9,038 nt of DNA from a bacterium (GTDB lineage Bacteria; Babelota; Babeliae; Babelales; RVW-14), in the NCBI GenBank assembly GCA_030432505.1, contig JAUIHA010000021.1, forward strand, positions 1-9,038. The letters run 5' to 3'. Position 1 is the first letter of the stretch. Every line of letters starts with the position of its first letter. Below, in pieces: positions 1-6,528 of the stretch. Under the pieces are notes generated by a model. That model saw only the letters and a list, made by a program, of their open reading frames with translations. It was not told the DNA's origin and ran no database searches. The position numbers were made by a program, and so were the translations under genes.

Positions 1-1
1 A

Positions 2-1585
2 TTACAGGATTCTCTCAGTAATGAGGCTAATATCTGGCGCAAGTACCGAGAGCAGAATGATCGTTCGATTAAAAGCCTTAAGGGCAAGTTTATTTATGAG
101 ATTATGTCTCATACACAGTCGAGCTGTAAGGTCTTCGATTTTTATGGCTCTTTGTATTGGATACAAAAGATTAATGGCTATGTAGTAACCCTTGTGTATC
201 GTTATCCTGAAGCAATTCGTTCCCCGCTGATCAAGATTCAGAATTCTCTTGATGATTATGATCAATTGAAATCAATGAGAAATCCCATTTACATAGCCTA
301 TATCTTTACGTTCATCTTGGTAACGCTGCTTATTCTCTTTTTATCGGTGTGGTGTGCTTTTTATCTTGCGCGTGGTATCAGTAAACCAATTCAGGAACTT
401 CTGCAGGCCATGCAAACGCTGCGTAAAGGAAACTTTTCTATCCAGGTGCCTGATAACCCACGCAGTGATTTAAAGTCGTTAACACAAGGTTTTAATGAGA
501 TGACGCAAGCGCTTGCACTTGCACACAGTGAGCTTGAGCGCAAAAATCATGATATGTTGATGATTCTTGAGCATATCAATATGTCTGTTTTCTACATTAA
601 TCAATTTGGACGCATTGTGACCTACAACCCGGCAGCAAAAGATCTTGTAAAAAAATATCTTGGGCTTGAACGGTTTAAAAATAAGCGAATTTCGTTTTTT
701 GGCAAAGAAGTGCGTGATGAATTTATGTCGCTCCTTCGTGAACTTATTGCTAAGGAAAAGAAATTTTTATCACGTGAGGTTGCCTTTACCTTCAAGGGCC
801 AACAGCGTTTTTTAATGGCATATGTTACCGTTGTGCAAACAAACACATTGTATCAAAAGCGTGATCAAGGGTTGTTACTTGTTGTTGAGGACATTACCGA
901 TATTGTTAAAGCAAGTAAAATGAAAACATGGCGAGAGGCGGCAAAGCAGGTTGCGCATGAAATTAAAAATCCACTTACGCCCATTCAGCTTGCAACACAA
1001 CGTTTGCAGCGTAAATACAGTCATCTTGATGATAAAGCGTTTACTGATTGTACAAATACTATTTTGAATCAAGTAACAATTATTAAAAACCTTGCCGCTC
1101 ATTTTTCTCAGTTTGCTTCATTGCCAGCAGTGTGTGTTGAATCCGCTGATATTAATAAAATAATTAAAGAAATAGTTCAGTTTTATCAGGTGAGTTATTC
1201 AGAGATTATTTTTGAGTGTGTGCTTGATGATTCGCTCCATGCAGTAAGCACTGATAAAGAAAAAATAAAACGGGTGCTTGTCAACTTGCTTGATAATAGC
1301 GTAAAGGCACTAAAAAGCGCAACAAATATCACGCAGCCAAAGATTGTTGTTTCTACAATAGTTCCAGCACAAAAGCGTCAATTTGAGATTATGGTACAAG
1401 ACAATGGTCCTGGTATTACGCCAAGTTTGCAAGATAAGCTTTTTTTCCCGTATGTTTCGAGCGATAAAAAAAATATGGGTCTTGGCCTTGCAATTGTTAA
1501 AGACAGCATTGTACAGCTTGGTGGTAGCATTGATTTGCACAATAAAAAGCCTGGAGTTGCTTTTACCATTAAGTTGCCTCGATAA
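2..1585 (+). CDS. ntrY: NtrY-like sensor histidine kinase, 5' end missing
   Basis: This is a membrane-bound histidine kinase that senses a signal and passes phosphate to a response regulator, normally NtrX. The reading frame is open from the window edge, so the gene starts upstream; 527 residues are visible. Counting from the codon at position 2: an extracytoplasmic sensor part to about 94, a membrane segment at 95-122, a HAMP linker at 124-175 (motif GISKPIQEL), a PAS-like domain at 185-300, then the HisKA dimerisation domain with the phosphate-accepting His319 in HEIKNPLTPIQLATQRL. The ATPase domain keeps its N box (NLLDNS, Asn428), G1 box (DNGPGI, 467-472) and G2 box (GLGLA). The HAMP, PAS and H-box arrangement and the H-box text are those of NtrY (family knowledge). 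No response regulator is encoded in the window, so the partner is either upstream or elsewhere. The next gene begins 85 bases downstream behind its own ribosome binding site. The family call is firm; the exact signal is unknown. Confidence 0.9.
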   Translation, partial: LQDSLSNEANIWRKYREQNDRSIKSLKGKFIYEIMSHTQSSCKVFDFYGSLYWIQKINGYVVTLVYRYPEAIRSPLIKIQNSLDDYDQLKSMRNPIYIAYIFTFILVTLLILFLSVWCAFYLARGISKPIQELLQAMQTLRKGNFSIQVPDNPRSDLKSLTQGFNEMTQALALAHSELERKNHDMLMILEHINMSVFYINQFGRIVTYNPAAKDLVKKYLGLERFKNKRISFFGKEVRDEFMSLLRELIAKEKKFLSREVAFTFKGQQRFLMAYVTVVQTNTLYQKRDQGLLLVVEDITDIVKASKMKTWREAAKQVAHEIKNPLTPIQLATQRLQRKYSHLDDKAFTDCTNTILNQVTIIKNLAAHFSQFASLPAVCVESADINKIIKEIVQFYQVSYSEIIFECVLDDSLHAVSTDKEKIKRVLVNLLDNSVKALKSATNITQPKIVVSTIVPAQKRQFEIMVQDNGPGITPSLQDKLFFPYVSSDKKNMGLGLAIVKDSIVQLGGSIDLHNKKPGVAFTIKLPR

Positions 1586-1670
1586 TGTTTATAATTGAAC
1601 ATAATTCTGTATATTTGCTAACAGTAAAGCACATTATTATTTCCAGATTTAATTTAAATAAGGGGGATAC

Positions 1671-2183
1671 ATGAAAAAGATATACGCGCCTTGGCGTCAC
1701 GAATATGTGACCGGTAAAGAAAAAAAGAAGCGAAAAGAAGACCTGGTAAACCAATGTGTTTTTTGTGATGAATTTGCGCAAGGCGATGATGAAAAAAATT
1801 TGATTCTCAAGCGTTTTAAGCACTGTGTTGTCATCATGAATTATTATCCATACAATGCTGGTCATGTCATGGTTATTCCATATGAGCATAAAGGCGACTT
1901 GAGAGATTTAACACCTGAAGTACGTGCTGAAATGATGGAAGCCGCAAACGTAACCATGCAGGTGATTGAAGATGAAACAAAGTGCCAAGGGTTTAACGTT
2001 GGTGTAAACATGGGTGTTGCTGGTGGCGGAGGAATTCAAGAACACGTACATATTCATGTACTGCCACGCTGGGTTGGCGATACCAATTTTCTTGCTACAC
2101 TAGGTGATACCACACTGATTTGCACAGATTTTAAAGAGGTATATGCTTCATTTAAAAAAAGGTTTGATGACGTTTCAGTTTAA
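1671..2183 (+). CDS. HIT-family nucleotide hydrolase/transferase with CxxC zinc motif
   Basis: This 170-residue cytoplasmic protein is a histidine-triad enzyme of the branch annotated as Ap4A phosphorylase-like or Fhit-like. These enzymes cleave or transfer nucleoside monophosphates from substrates such as dinucleoside polyphosphates. The catalytic triad is H125-V-H127-I-H129 in EHVHIHVLPRW, followed by the family signature GDTNF (136-140). The nucleotide-binding strand NYYPYNAGHVMVIP (57-70) and the GFNVGVNMG stretch (107-115) are also present. An N-terminal CVFC (29-32) is the usual zinc-binding half-site. No signal peptide is seen. The ATG at 1671 is preceded by AAGGGGG (1660-1666) four bases upstream, which supports this start. 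The stop lies 19 bases before the next start, so it probably shares a transcript with the Hsp20-like gene. The exact substrate cannot be told from sequence. I found no convincing -35/-10 pair in the 85 bases upstream. Confidence 0.93.
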   Translation: MKKIYAPWRHEYVTGKEKKKRKEDLVNQCVFCDEFAQGDDEKNLILKRFKHCVVIMNYYPYNAGHVMVIPYEHKGDLRDLTPEVRAEMMEAANVTMQVIEDETKCQGFNVGVNMGVAGGGGIQEHVHIHVLPRWVGDTNFLATLGDTTLICTDFKEVYASFKKRFDDVSV

Positions 2184-2192
2184 ACTATCTCT

Positions 2193-2198
2193 AGGAGG
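2193..2198 (+). promoter_or_regulatory. Shine-Dalgarno site fixing the hsp20-like start
   Basis: A perfect AGGAGG lies four bases before the ATG at 2203. It selects that ATG over an in-frame ATG at 2143, which falls inside the HIT gene, has no comparable site and would bury the signal peptide. Confidence 0.8.
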
Positions 2199-2202
2199 CT
2201 GT

Positions 2203-2904
2203 ATGAAGAACAAAGCTCTTTTTAGAATTGTCTTATTCATTACATGTTTTGGATCATATTCATCAAATGTACAATCGTTTGAGCGAGAAGTGAGTGCATT
2301 TGAAACGAGGTTTTGGCACAATTCTCCGGGTGCTTCAGACTCATCGCTCGCTCGTCGTATGTCTGAACAAATGGACAGACTTGAGCGAAGAATTAAGAAT
2401 ATTCATCAAGAGTTTGATCAGATGTCTCGTATGATGGAAAAGCGCTTTGGTAAGTCTTCTCAAAAGCGAGTGGCGTCTTCTCAAGAAAACGTAAGTGTTT
2501 CCGCCAAATGGCTTGAAGAAAAGGGCAAAAAAATTTCATACCAGCTGCTGGTTAAACTTCCTGGATTTGATAAAAAAAATCTCAGCATCAACTTAAGAGA
2601 CCAAGAAGAACGTGGCAAAAGCAAGAAATATGTTATTGTTTCAGGGAAAAAACAGTTTGATAAAAAATATCATGAGAGTAGTGAGCAAACAGCATTTTTC
2701 TTTGAACAGGTTAATGGTCGTCAGCAGCGCTTTGAATATAAAATAAAACAAGAGAATGGTTCCGTTGAAGTTATCATTCCACTTCCTGACAATGTTGAAA
2801 TGGGGCGAGATTTAGGAACATTTGAACGTGATGTGTTAACAATTGCGTTTCCTAAAGTTGGAGAAAAGAAGCGGGTAAAAGATACGCCAATTCGCATTAA
2901 ATAA
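2203..2904 (+). CDS. Exported Hsp20/alpha-crystallin-type small heat shock protein
   Basis: The 233-residue product begins with a signal peptide (basic MKNK, then a hydrophobic run to about residue 18, cleavage near 20-25), so it should act in the periplasm or outside. That is unusual, because small heat shock proteins are normally cytoplasmic ATP-independent holdases. After a charged, probably coiled-coil stretch (about 45-85), the alpha-crystallin-like domain spans about 98-218. It shows LVKLPGFDKKNLSINL (116-131), YVIVSGKK (143-150) and ERDVLTIAFPK (208-218), the last matching the family's GxLTI-xPK strand with Asp in place of Gly. The C-terminus TPIRIK (228-233) holds an I-x-I motif like the one small heat shock proteins use to assemble oligomers. 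It lies 19 bases after the HIT gene, probably in the same operon, and converges on the gene at 2916-5684. The fold call is good; a chaperone role outside the cytoplasm is inference. Confidence 0.8.
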   Translation: MKNKALFRIVLFITCFGSYSSNVQSFEREVSAFETRFWHNSPGASDSSLARRMSEQMDRLERRIKNIHQEFDQMSRMMEKRFGKSSQKRVASSQENVSVSAKWLEEKGKKISYQLLVKLPGFDKKNLSINLRDQEERGKSKKYVIVSGKKQFDKKYHESSEQTAFFFEQVNGRQQRFEYKIKQENGSVEVIIPLPDNVEMGRDLGTFERDVLTIAFPKVGEKKRVKDTPIRIK

Positions 2905-2908
2905 TACA

Positions 2909-2960
2909 AGCGCGCTTATTCTGAGGGGCGAACCCTTACAGAATTGCGCGCTACTTTTTT
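2909..2960 (+). terminator. Intrinsic terminator for the HIT-hsp20 unit, inside the convergent gene's 3' end
   Basis: The stem pairs AGCGCGC (2909-2915) with GCGCGCT (2946-2952), ATTCTG (2918-2923) with CAGAAT (2939-2944), and AGGG (2924-2927) with CCCT (2933-2936), around the loop GCGAA. This gives 17 base pairs with small internal loops. On the + strand TTTTTT follows at 2955-2960. On the - strand the base of the stem is followed by a T-rich stretch (complement of about 2895-2908), so it may stop transcripts from both sides. Most of the hairpin is coding sequence for the last residues of the 922-residue protein, and the stem base reaches past its stop codon. Confidence 0.7.
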
Positions 2961-5684
2961 GCTTGCTTTTTGTAGAACATCTTTGATTGCTTTGATTTCT
3001 GTAATCTTACGCTCAAAAATTCCTTTAAGCGATTTAATAAGACTTACTTTTTGTTTGCTTGGAATCTCTTGGTCTTGCGAGACTATTTCGTTGTATTGGC
3101 TAATTTGTTCAAGGCCATGCATTGATGATGCTTGGCGAAGCTGTGCAGTCAGTAGCAATTCCTTACGAGTTGCTTCAAAGTCTGCAGCGAGCTCTAATGC
3201 GACTTCATTCCTTTGCATTTCTGGGTGGTTGATTGTAAGGGTTTCATCAATCAGTCCTTTGAGTGATACAAGCTCTTGAGGCGAGAGAATATCTTGTTGT
3301 TTTATTATTCGATGCACTGAGCGTAAGAAAGCGATGTATTTACCTTGAGCTAAAGGATTTTTCAGCGCAGGAATGCTTCGTTGATAATGTTCAATTTGTG
3401 CGAGGTAGGTCGCTTGCTTCTCAGCTTTTTCAAGCAGTTTGGTTACTGCTTCTTCTACTTCTTCTGTTTCAATTCGTGTGAGTGATGCATCAAAGGTATT
3501 TTTGTACGATGCGAGGTTTGTTGATGCACTTCCTTTTGATAAAAGAAGTTTAAGGTTGTGGATGTCTTGGGCGGACATGTTTGCACGGCTGGTAAACAAA
3601 TTGCTGATTATTTGCACCAATTTATGCTTTGCTTTTCTTGAAAGATGTTCATTGGTGTTTGTATAGCGAATCATACCAGAGAGATGAAGGATTTTTTGCT
3701 TGTCTGAGCTGAATGTATAGTATTGCTTAAGTTTGTCTGCAAAATCTTTATTTGCGATAGCAGCAATAGTTTTTCTTGCTGGTCTGCATACTTGGAAAAG
3801 TTGTTGTCCATTTGTTGTTCTATTCACCCCAGCAAAATTGTCATCATTTGGTCCTACGAGTATTTCATGACAATTGTGGTGTGAGAGTGAGCTTTGATTA
3901 ATCCATACCTTGCGTTGGTAGTATTGACTCCAGAGTTCAAGGTTATGGTCTGGTATTACCGGATTTTTAAGATGCAGCGTTTTATAAAACAAATCATGTT
4001 CAGTAGGGCGGAAGCTAAAGAGTTGTTGCCCATTGTTTGCCTGGCTGCAATTATTTGGTCCAACAATTGCTTCATAAAATGACTTACCGCAATAGCTACT
4101 AGGATTGACCCAGATTTTACGTCCCTTGCCGAGTGAGCCTTGGACCTTACCCCCACCAGCGTAGAGTGCCCAGAGCTCAAATTGGTCTCCGTATGAGATG
4201 GTTCCGGTTACGCCATTTGGTGAAACCAGCTTGAACAGTTGAGGACCATTCTTTGTATATGCATTACTTGGAGGTGCTGCCAAAATTTCTAGATGCTTAT
4301 CACTGAAAAATCTACTTTCTCCGTGAACCCATAAAATGCGTTTGCCTCGGTGGCTTGATTGGAGCGTAACAATATCGCCGAACTTAATGCCAAGTGGCGT
4401 GAGGTCGGTACTTAATTGTCCAAGATAATCACCAATTTCAGCTTGCCTACTTTCAAGGTGTGTATTTGAATATGCCTTGCATAAAAATGAGCGCAGGTGT
4501 GTGAGGTCTTTTATATTATTTTTTTGTCTACTTTCAAAGAGCTTTTGAATTCCTGCAAAAACGCGTTCTTCATGTGTTGTGTCTGTTCTGCTATTCAAAA
4601 GATTACTTGCTGTTTCATACGCTCTGATTTTGTACGTAAAGTTTTTTGCCTTATCAGCTTTTTTCATGATGTTATCGAATTGATTAAACTCAATTGCTTG
4701 TAGCTCAAGCGGTGATACATATTCAATAGCAAACATTCCCCAATCATTTGCGCGTTGTCTTTGCTGAGGAGTATATTCTTTTCGGCGGAAAGAGCGCATT
4801 CTTCTTCTGAGTGGTTTAGCAAAGACATAAAACTCATGATTTTCAGTATCAATAGTAATTTTTTTATCAGATGATGGATGCTTGATTTCAAGCGTACTGC
4901 TTGAAGCAATAGGTCCATCTCTGAGTGAATTTCGTTCGAACGTGAAATAGTCTTTACCTCGTTTGTGAACGCCAAGTGTTGATTCTTTTTTACCTCGCTT
5001 TGAAGTTTGCTGCAGACCAAGTGTTGATTCTCCAGCAAGCATTTTGAGGTGGTAACCTTTTTTTGCATAAAGCGGGAGGAGTTGTAGTTCATCTTTGTAC
5101 CAAAGGGCTTTTCCTCGTTGTTTTGTTTTGACAATAAAAAGGCATGCACCAGTGCTTGGAGAATTAGTACTTTTTTCTAGGCCAAGCAGATACTCAGCTC
5201 CAGCATTTCCTGCATAGTCCATACTCAAGTAACTATCAGTGAGCAAATGTCTAATGCGAACGACATCGCCATCTTTAATGGCAAAAAGGCTTAAGTCTTG
5301 ATTGATTAAATTGGTAAGCACTCTGATAGTGCGATGATGTCGACTTAATTCATCAATTTGGAGCGCACTATCAAGTAAATCTCTTAAAAGGGTAAGGCGC
5401 TGTTCATTTTGATTGCTGCGTGCATTACACAGGCCATTAAGTGCACGAATGAATGCTAGTTGGTTTTCCAGAGAGACACCTTCTTTTATCATATCAAGGA
5501 GTTCGCGATATAAGCTTATTTTTGTTGCATAATTGCCTTCGCTGTACTTCGCTTGTTCAAGCGTAACATTAAATCTATGTGTATTTTTTTCTTGTCGGTA
5601 TGACTCAACATCTGTCCCTTCAAAATGCTGCATACCAAGCAATGTATTTGATGATAAAATGATAAAAAAGATAAGACGTTTCAT
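2916..5684 (-). CDS. Large secreted protein with repeated helical modules and beta-trefoil-like regions, family not recognised
   Basis: I do not recognise this 922-residue protein. It starts with a signal peptide (MKRLIFFIILSSNTLLG, cleavage near residue 17) and has no other obvious membrane segment, so it is probably periplasmic, surface-bound or secreted. The ATG is preceded by GGGAGA (- strand, 5691-5696) six bases upstream. The apparent order is: helical module (52-112), beta-rich region T1 (about 137-325), helical module (349-410), beta-rich region T2 (433-635), then three more helical modules (660-724, 757-820, 853-910). The helical modules share I..Y, a basic-hydrophobic middle helix and a final L+.LL..A helix. 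T1 opens with KDGDVVRIRHLLTDSYLSMD, which resembles the start of MIR/beta-trefoil domains, and T2 has three units ending in QLF. A binding or adhesion role, perhaps to glycans or host proteins, is inference. The C-terminus ends RVRPSE, coded within a terminator hairpin. No enzyme motif was seen. It is divergent from tolQ and convergent with the hsp20-like gene. Confidence 0.85.
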   Translation of the reverse strand: MKRLIFFIILSSNTLLGMQHFEGTDVESYRQEKNTHRFNVTLEQAKYSEGNYATKISLYRELLDMIKEGVSLENQLAFIRALNGLCNARSNQNEQRLTLLRDLLDSALQIDELSRHHRTIRVLTNLINQDLSLFAIKDGDVVRIRHLLTDSYLSMDYAGNAGAEYLLGLEKSTNSPSTGACLFIVKTKQRGKALWYKDELQLLPLYAKKGYHLKMLAGESTLGLQQTSKRGKKESTLGVHKRGKDYFTFERNSLRDGPIASSSTLEIKHPSSDKKITIDTENHEFYVFAKPLRRRMRSFRRKEYTPQQRQRANDWGMFAIEYVSPLELQAIEFNQFDNIMKKADKAKNFTYKIRAYETASNLLNSRTDTTHEERVFAGIQKLFESRQKNNIKDLTHLRSFLCKAYSNTHLESRQAEIGDYLGQLSTDLTPLGIKFGDIVTLQSSHRGKRILWVHGESRFFSDKHLEILAAPPSNAYTKNGPQLFKLVSPNGVTGTISYGDQFELWALYAGGGKVQGSLGKGRKIWVNPSSYCGKSFYEAIVGPNNCSQANNGQQLFSFRPTEHDLFYKTLHLKNPVIPDHNLELWSQYYQRKVWINQSSLSHHNCHEILVGPNDDNFAGVNRTTNGQQLFQVCRPARKTIAAIANKDFADKLKQYYTFSSDKQKILHLSGMIRYTNTNEHLSRKAKHKLVQIISNLFTSRANMSAQDIHNLKLLLSKGSASTNLASYKNTFDASLTRIETEEVEEAVTKLLEKAEKQATYLAQIEHYQRSIPALKNPLAQGKYIAFLRSVHRIIKQQDILSPQELVSLKGLIDETLTINHPEMQRNEVALELAADFEATRKELLLTAQLRQASSMHGLEQISQYNEIVSQDQEIPSKQKVSLIKSLKGIFERKITEIKAIKDVLQKASKKVARNSVRVRPSE
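2955..3128 (-). repeat. Helical module copy 5 of the 922-residue protein
   Basis: Residues about 853-910. It shares with the other copies the pattern I-x2-Y near the start (ISQYNEIV), a lysine/hydrophobic middle helix (KVSLIKSLKGIFE) and a closing helix (IKAIKDVLQKASK). It was recognised by eye from residue spacing; sequence identity between copies is low. Confidence 0.5.
3225..3416 (-). repeat. Helical module copy 4 of the 922-residue protein
   Basis: Residues about 757-820. It carries IEHYQRSIPAL, then KYIAFLRSVHRIIK, then LVSLKGLIDETL, in the same order and spacing as the other copies. Confidence 0.5.
3513..3707 (-). repeat. Helical module copy 3 of the 922-residue protein
   Basis: Residues about 660-724. 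It carries KILHLSGMIRY, then KHKLVQIISNLFTSR, then IHNLKLLLSKGSAST. It directly follows the second beta-rich region. Confidence 0.45.
3780..4388 (-). repeat. Second beta-trefoil-like region (T2), three related ~60-residue units
   Basis: Residues 433-635. The last two units align clearly: LELW/FELW, then KIWVNPSS or KVWINQSS, then a cysteine, then EAIVGPN or EILVGPN, then NGQQLF. The first unit is more distant (HRGKRILWVHGES, HLEILAAP, NGPQLFKLV). Three related beta-rich units of this length are what a beta-trefoil needs (fold knowledge). The trefoil call itself is inference. Confidence 0.6.
4455..4640 (-). repeat. Helical module copy 2 of the 922-residue protein
   Basis: Residues about 349-410, between the two beta-rich regions. 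It carries YKIRAYETASNLL, then RVFAGIQKLFESR, then LTHLRSFLCKAYSNTHL. Its ending resembles that of copy 3 (SASTNL). Confidence 0.5.
4710..5276 (-). repeat. First beta-trefoil-like region (T1)
   Basis: Residues about 137-325. Strand-rich text with three endings of the same kind, CLFIV (181-185), YFTFE (246-250) and WGMFAIEYV (315-323), spaced roughly as three units. It resembles T2 in using RGK followed by hydrophobic residues (QRGKALWYKDE beside HRGKRILWVHGES). The unit borders are uncertain. Confidence 0.4.
4972..5031 (-). repeat. 15-base direct repeat, 45 bases apart, within the 922-residue protein gene
   Basis: CCAAGTGTTGATTCT occurs at 4972-4986 and again at 5017-5031 on the + strand. 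The offset of 45 bases keeps the frame and gives ESTLG twice, at residues 219-223 and 234-238. Each copy is followed within ten or so residues by KRGK. This looks like a recent in-frame local duplication. Confidence 0.8.
5349..5531 (-). repeat. Helical module copy 1 of the 922-residue protein
   Basis: Residues about 52-112, just after the signal peptide and a short linker. It carries TKISLYRELLDMI, then LAFIRALNGLCNAR, then LTLLRDLLDSALQI, matching the order of hydrophobic positions in copies 2-5. Confidence 0.5.
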
Positions 5685-5725
5685 CTAAATTCTCCCACCC
5701 CTATGAGATTTCGTTTTCTTATTTT

Positions 5726-5755
5726 ATACTAACAGCTTGGGTAGTTTTTTCGCAA
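5726..5755 (-). promoter_or_regulatory. Possible promoter for the 922-residue protein gene
   Basis: Reading the - strand, TTGCGA (complement of 5750-5755) is followed after 18 bases by TAGTAT (complement of 5726-5731). Each matches four of six consensus bases of a housekeeping-sigma promoter. It sits about 40 bases upstream of the start codon, in the only intergenic stretch available. An overlapping TATAAA (5723-5728) is a better -10 box but has a 21-base spacer. This is a candidate only. Confidence 0.3.
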
Positions 5756-5799
5756 TAAAATGAAAGAACTCTAGTTTTTTCTGGAAGTTTTCAATAAAC

Positions 5800-5818
5800 T
5801 ACTTCGTGAAGTATTTTT
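5800..5818 (+). promoter_or_regulatory. Short hairpin followed by a T run in the tolQ leader
   Basis: TACTT-CGTG-AAGTA (5800-5813) is a perfect 5-base-pair inverted repeat (6 if the central GT is left as the loop), followed directly by TTTTT. It stands about 30 bases before the tolQ start. It could be an operator, a weak terminator or an attenuator. The rest of the 163-base divergent region (5685-5847) shows no clear + strand promoter that I can defend. Confidence 0.3.
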
Positions 5819-5847
5819 AACAAACATTCAATGCTAAAGGGATTTGT

Positions 5848-6519
5848 ATGTTTAATTCTCCTGTTTGGCACTTAATAAGTATTTCAGATTGGATCAGTAA
5901 ATATCTTATTTTACTTGGTCTTTTCTTTTTATCCGTTTTTTGTGGAGCGGTTGTTATCTATAAATTTCTTGCATTCCGACGTCAAAAAAATCGCATGCGT
6001 CAGTTGCTTCGTCTTGTGCGTCGAAGTAAATCACTAAGCGAACTCGCATCACTTAGTAATGAATTTGCTGGAAGCGTTGGTGGCGTTTTTCTCAAGGAAA
6101 GTTTAGGAAAACTTAAAGGAATGCTTTCAGATGATGCAAGTGGATTAACGGTACAGCAAGTTGAGCAATTGGATCTTTTTATGACGCAAGACATTGATGC
6201 GCTGATCATGGAAGAAGAGTCGTATCTTCCGGTGCTTGGTACAAGTTCTGCGGTTGCGCCGCTCATTGGACTATTTGGAACAATTTGGGGTTTGATTCAT
6301 GCCTTCATTAGTATTAGTCAAGAGAAATCTGCTGATATTGCGGTAATTGCGCCAGGTATTGCTGCTGCGCTTTTAACAACGCTCGCGGGTCTTGTTGTTG
6401 CTATCCCTGCAATGATTGCATTTCACTATTTTTCTAATGGTTTAAGAAAGTTTGAAGTACAGCTTAATGACCTTCAAGATCTTGTTTTAATGATGGTAAA
6501 AGAACAGTTTTTGAAATAG
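5848..6519 (+). CDS. tolQ: TolQ, MotA/TolQ/ExbB proton channel subunit
   Basis: TolQ forms, with TolR, the inner-membrane proton channel that energises TolA. The 223-residue product is of normal family length. It has a membrane segment at about 16-38, a cytoplasmic loop to about 127, and two further segments at about 128-155 and 165-195. The family core is intact: GTSSAVAPLIGLFGTIWG (131-148) and APGIAAALLTTLAGLVVAIP (168-187), including Thr145 and Thr178, which line the proton path in this family. The start is supported by AAAGGGA (5836-5842) five bases upstream, and an in-frame stop (5818-5820) closes the frame before it. It opens the tolQRAB run; tolR follows after 9 bases. ExbB is the alternative name by family, but tolB in the same run favours TolQ. 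No ybgC-type thioesterase precedes it, unlike the enterobacterial operon. Confidence 0.92.
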   Translation: MFNSPVWHLISISDWISKYLILLGLFFLSVFCGAVVIYKFLAFRRQKNRMRQLLRLVRRSKSLSELASLSNEFAGSVGGVFLKESLGKLKGMLSDDASGLTVQQVEQLDLFMTQDIDALIMEEESYLPVLGTSSAVAPLIGLFGTIWGLIHAFISISQEKSADIAVIAPGIAAALLTTLAGLVVAIPAMIAFHYFSNGLRKFEVQLNDLQDLVLMMVKEQFLK

Positions 6520-6528
6520 GAGGCAAGC

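Noticed and set aside
1586..1601. Weak inverted repeat TGTTTATAATTGAACA right after the ntrY stop codon.
   Set aside because: Six base pairs including one G-U, AT-rich and without a following T run, so it is not convincing as a terminator or operator.
1595..1643. Possible promoter for the HIT gene (TTGAAC or TTGCTA as -35, TATTAT as -10).
   Set aside because: No pair gives both good boxes and a 16-18 base spacer; in AT-rich sequence such matches are expected by chance.
2143..2202. An in-frame ATG at 2143 would extend the Hsp20-like protein by 20 residues.
   Set aside because: It lies inside the HIT gene, has no good ribosome binding site, and would place a charged stretch before the signal peptide; AGGAGG at 2193-2198 points to 2203.
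2944..3279. 111-residue + strand open frame opposite the end of the large secreted protein gene.
   Set aside because: It is antisense to the helical modules, has serine/leucine/cysteine-rich composition typical of a shadow frame, and would begin inside the terminator hairpin.
4664..5149. 161-residue open frame on the - strand within the large secreted protein gene, in another frame.
   Set aside because: It sits in a shifted frame of a gene with clear repeat structure, shows no recognisable domain and has no ribosome binding site.
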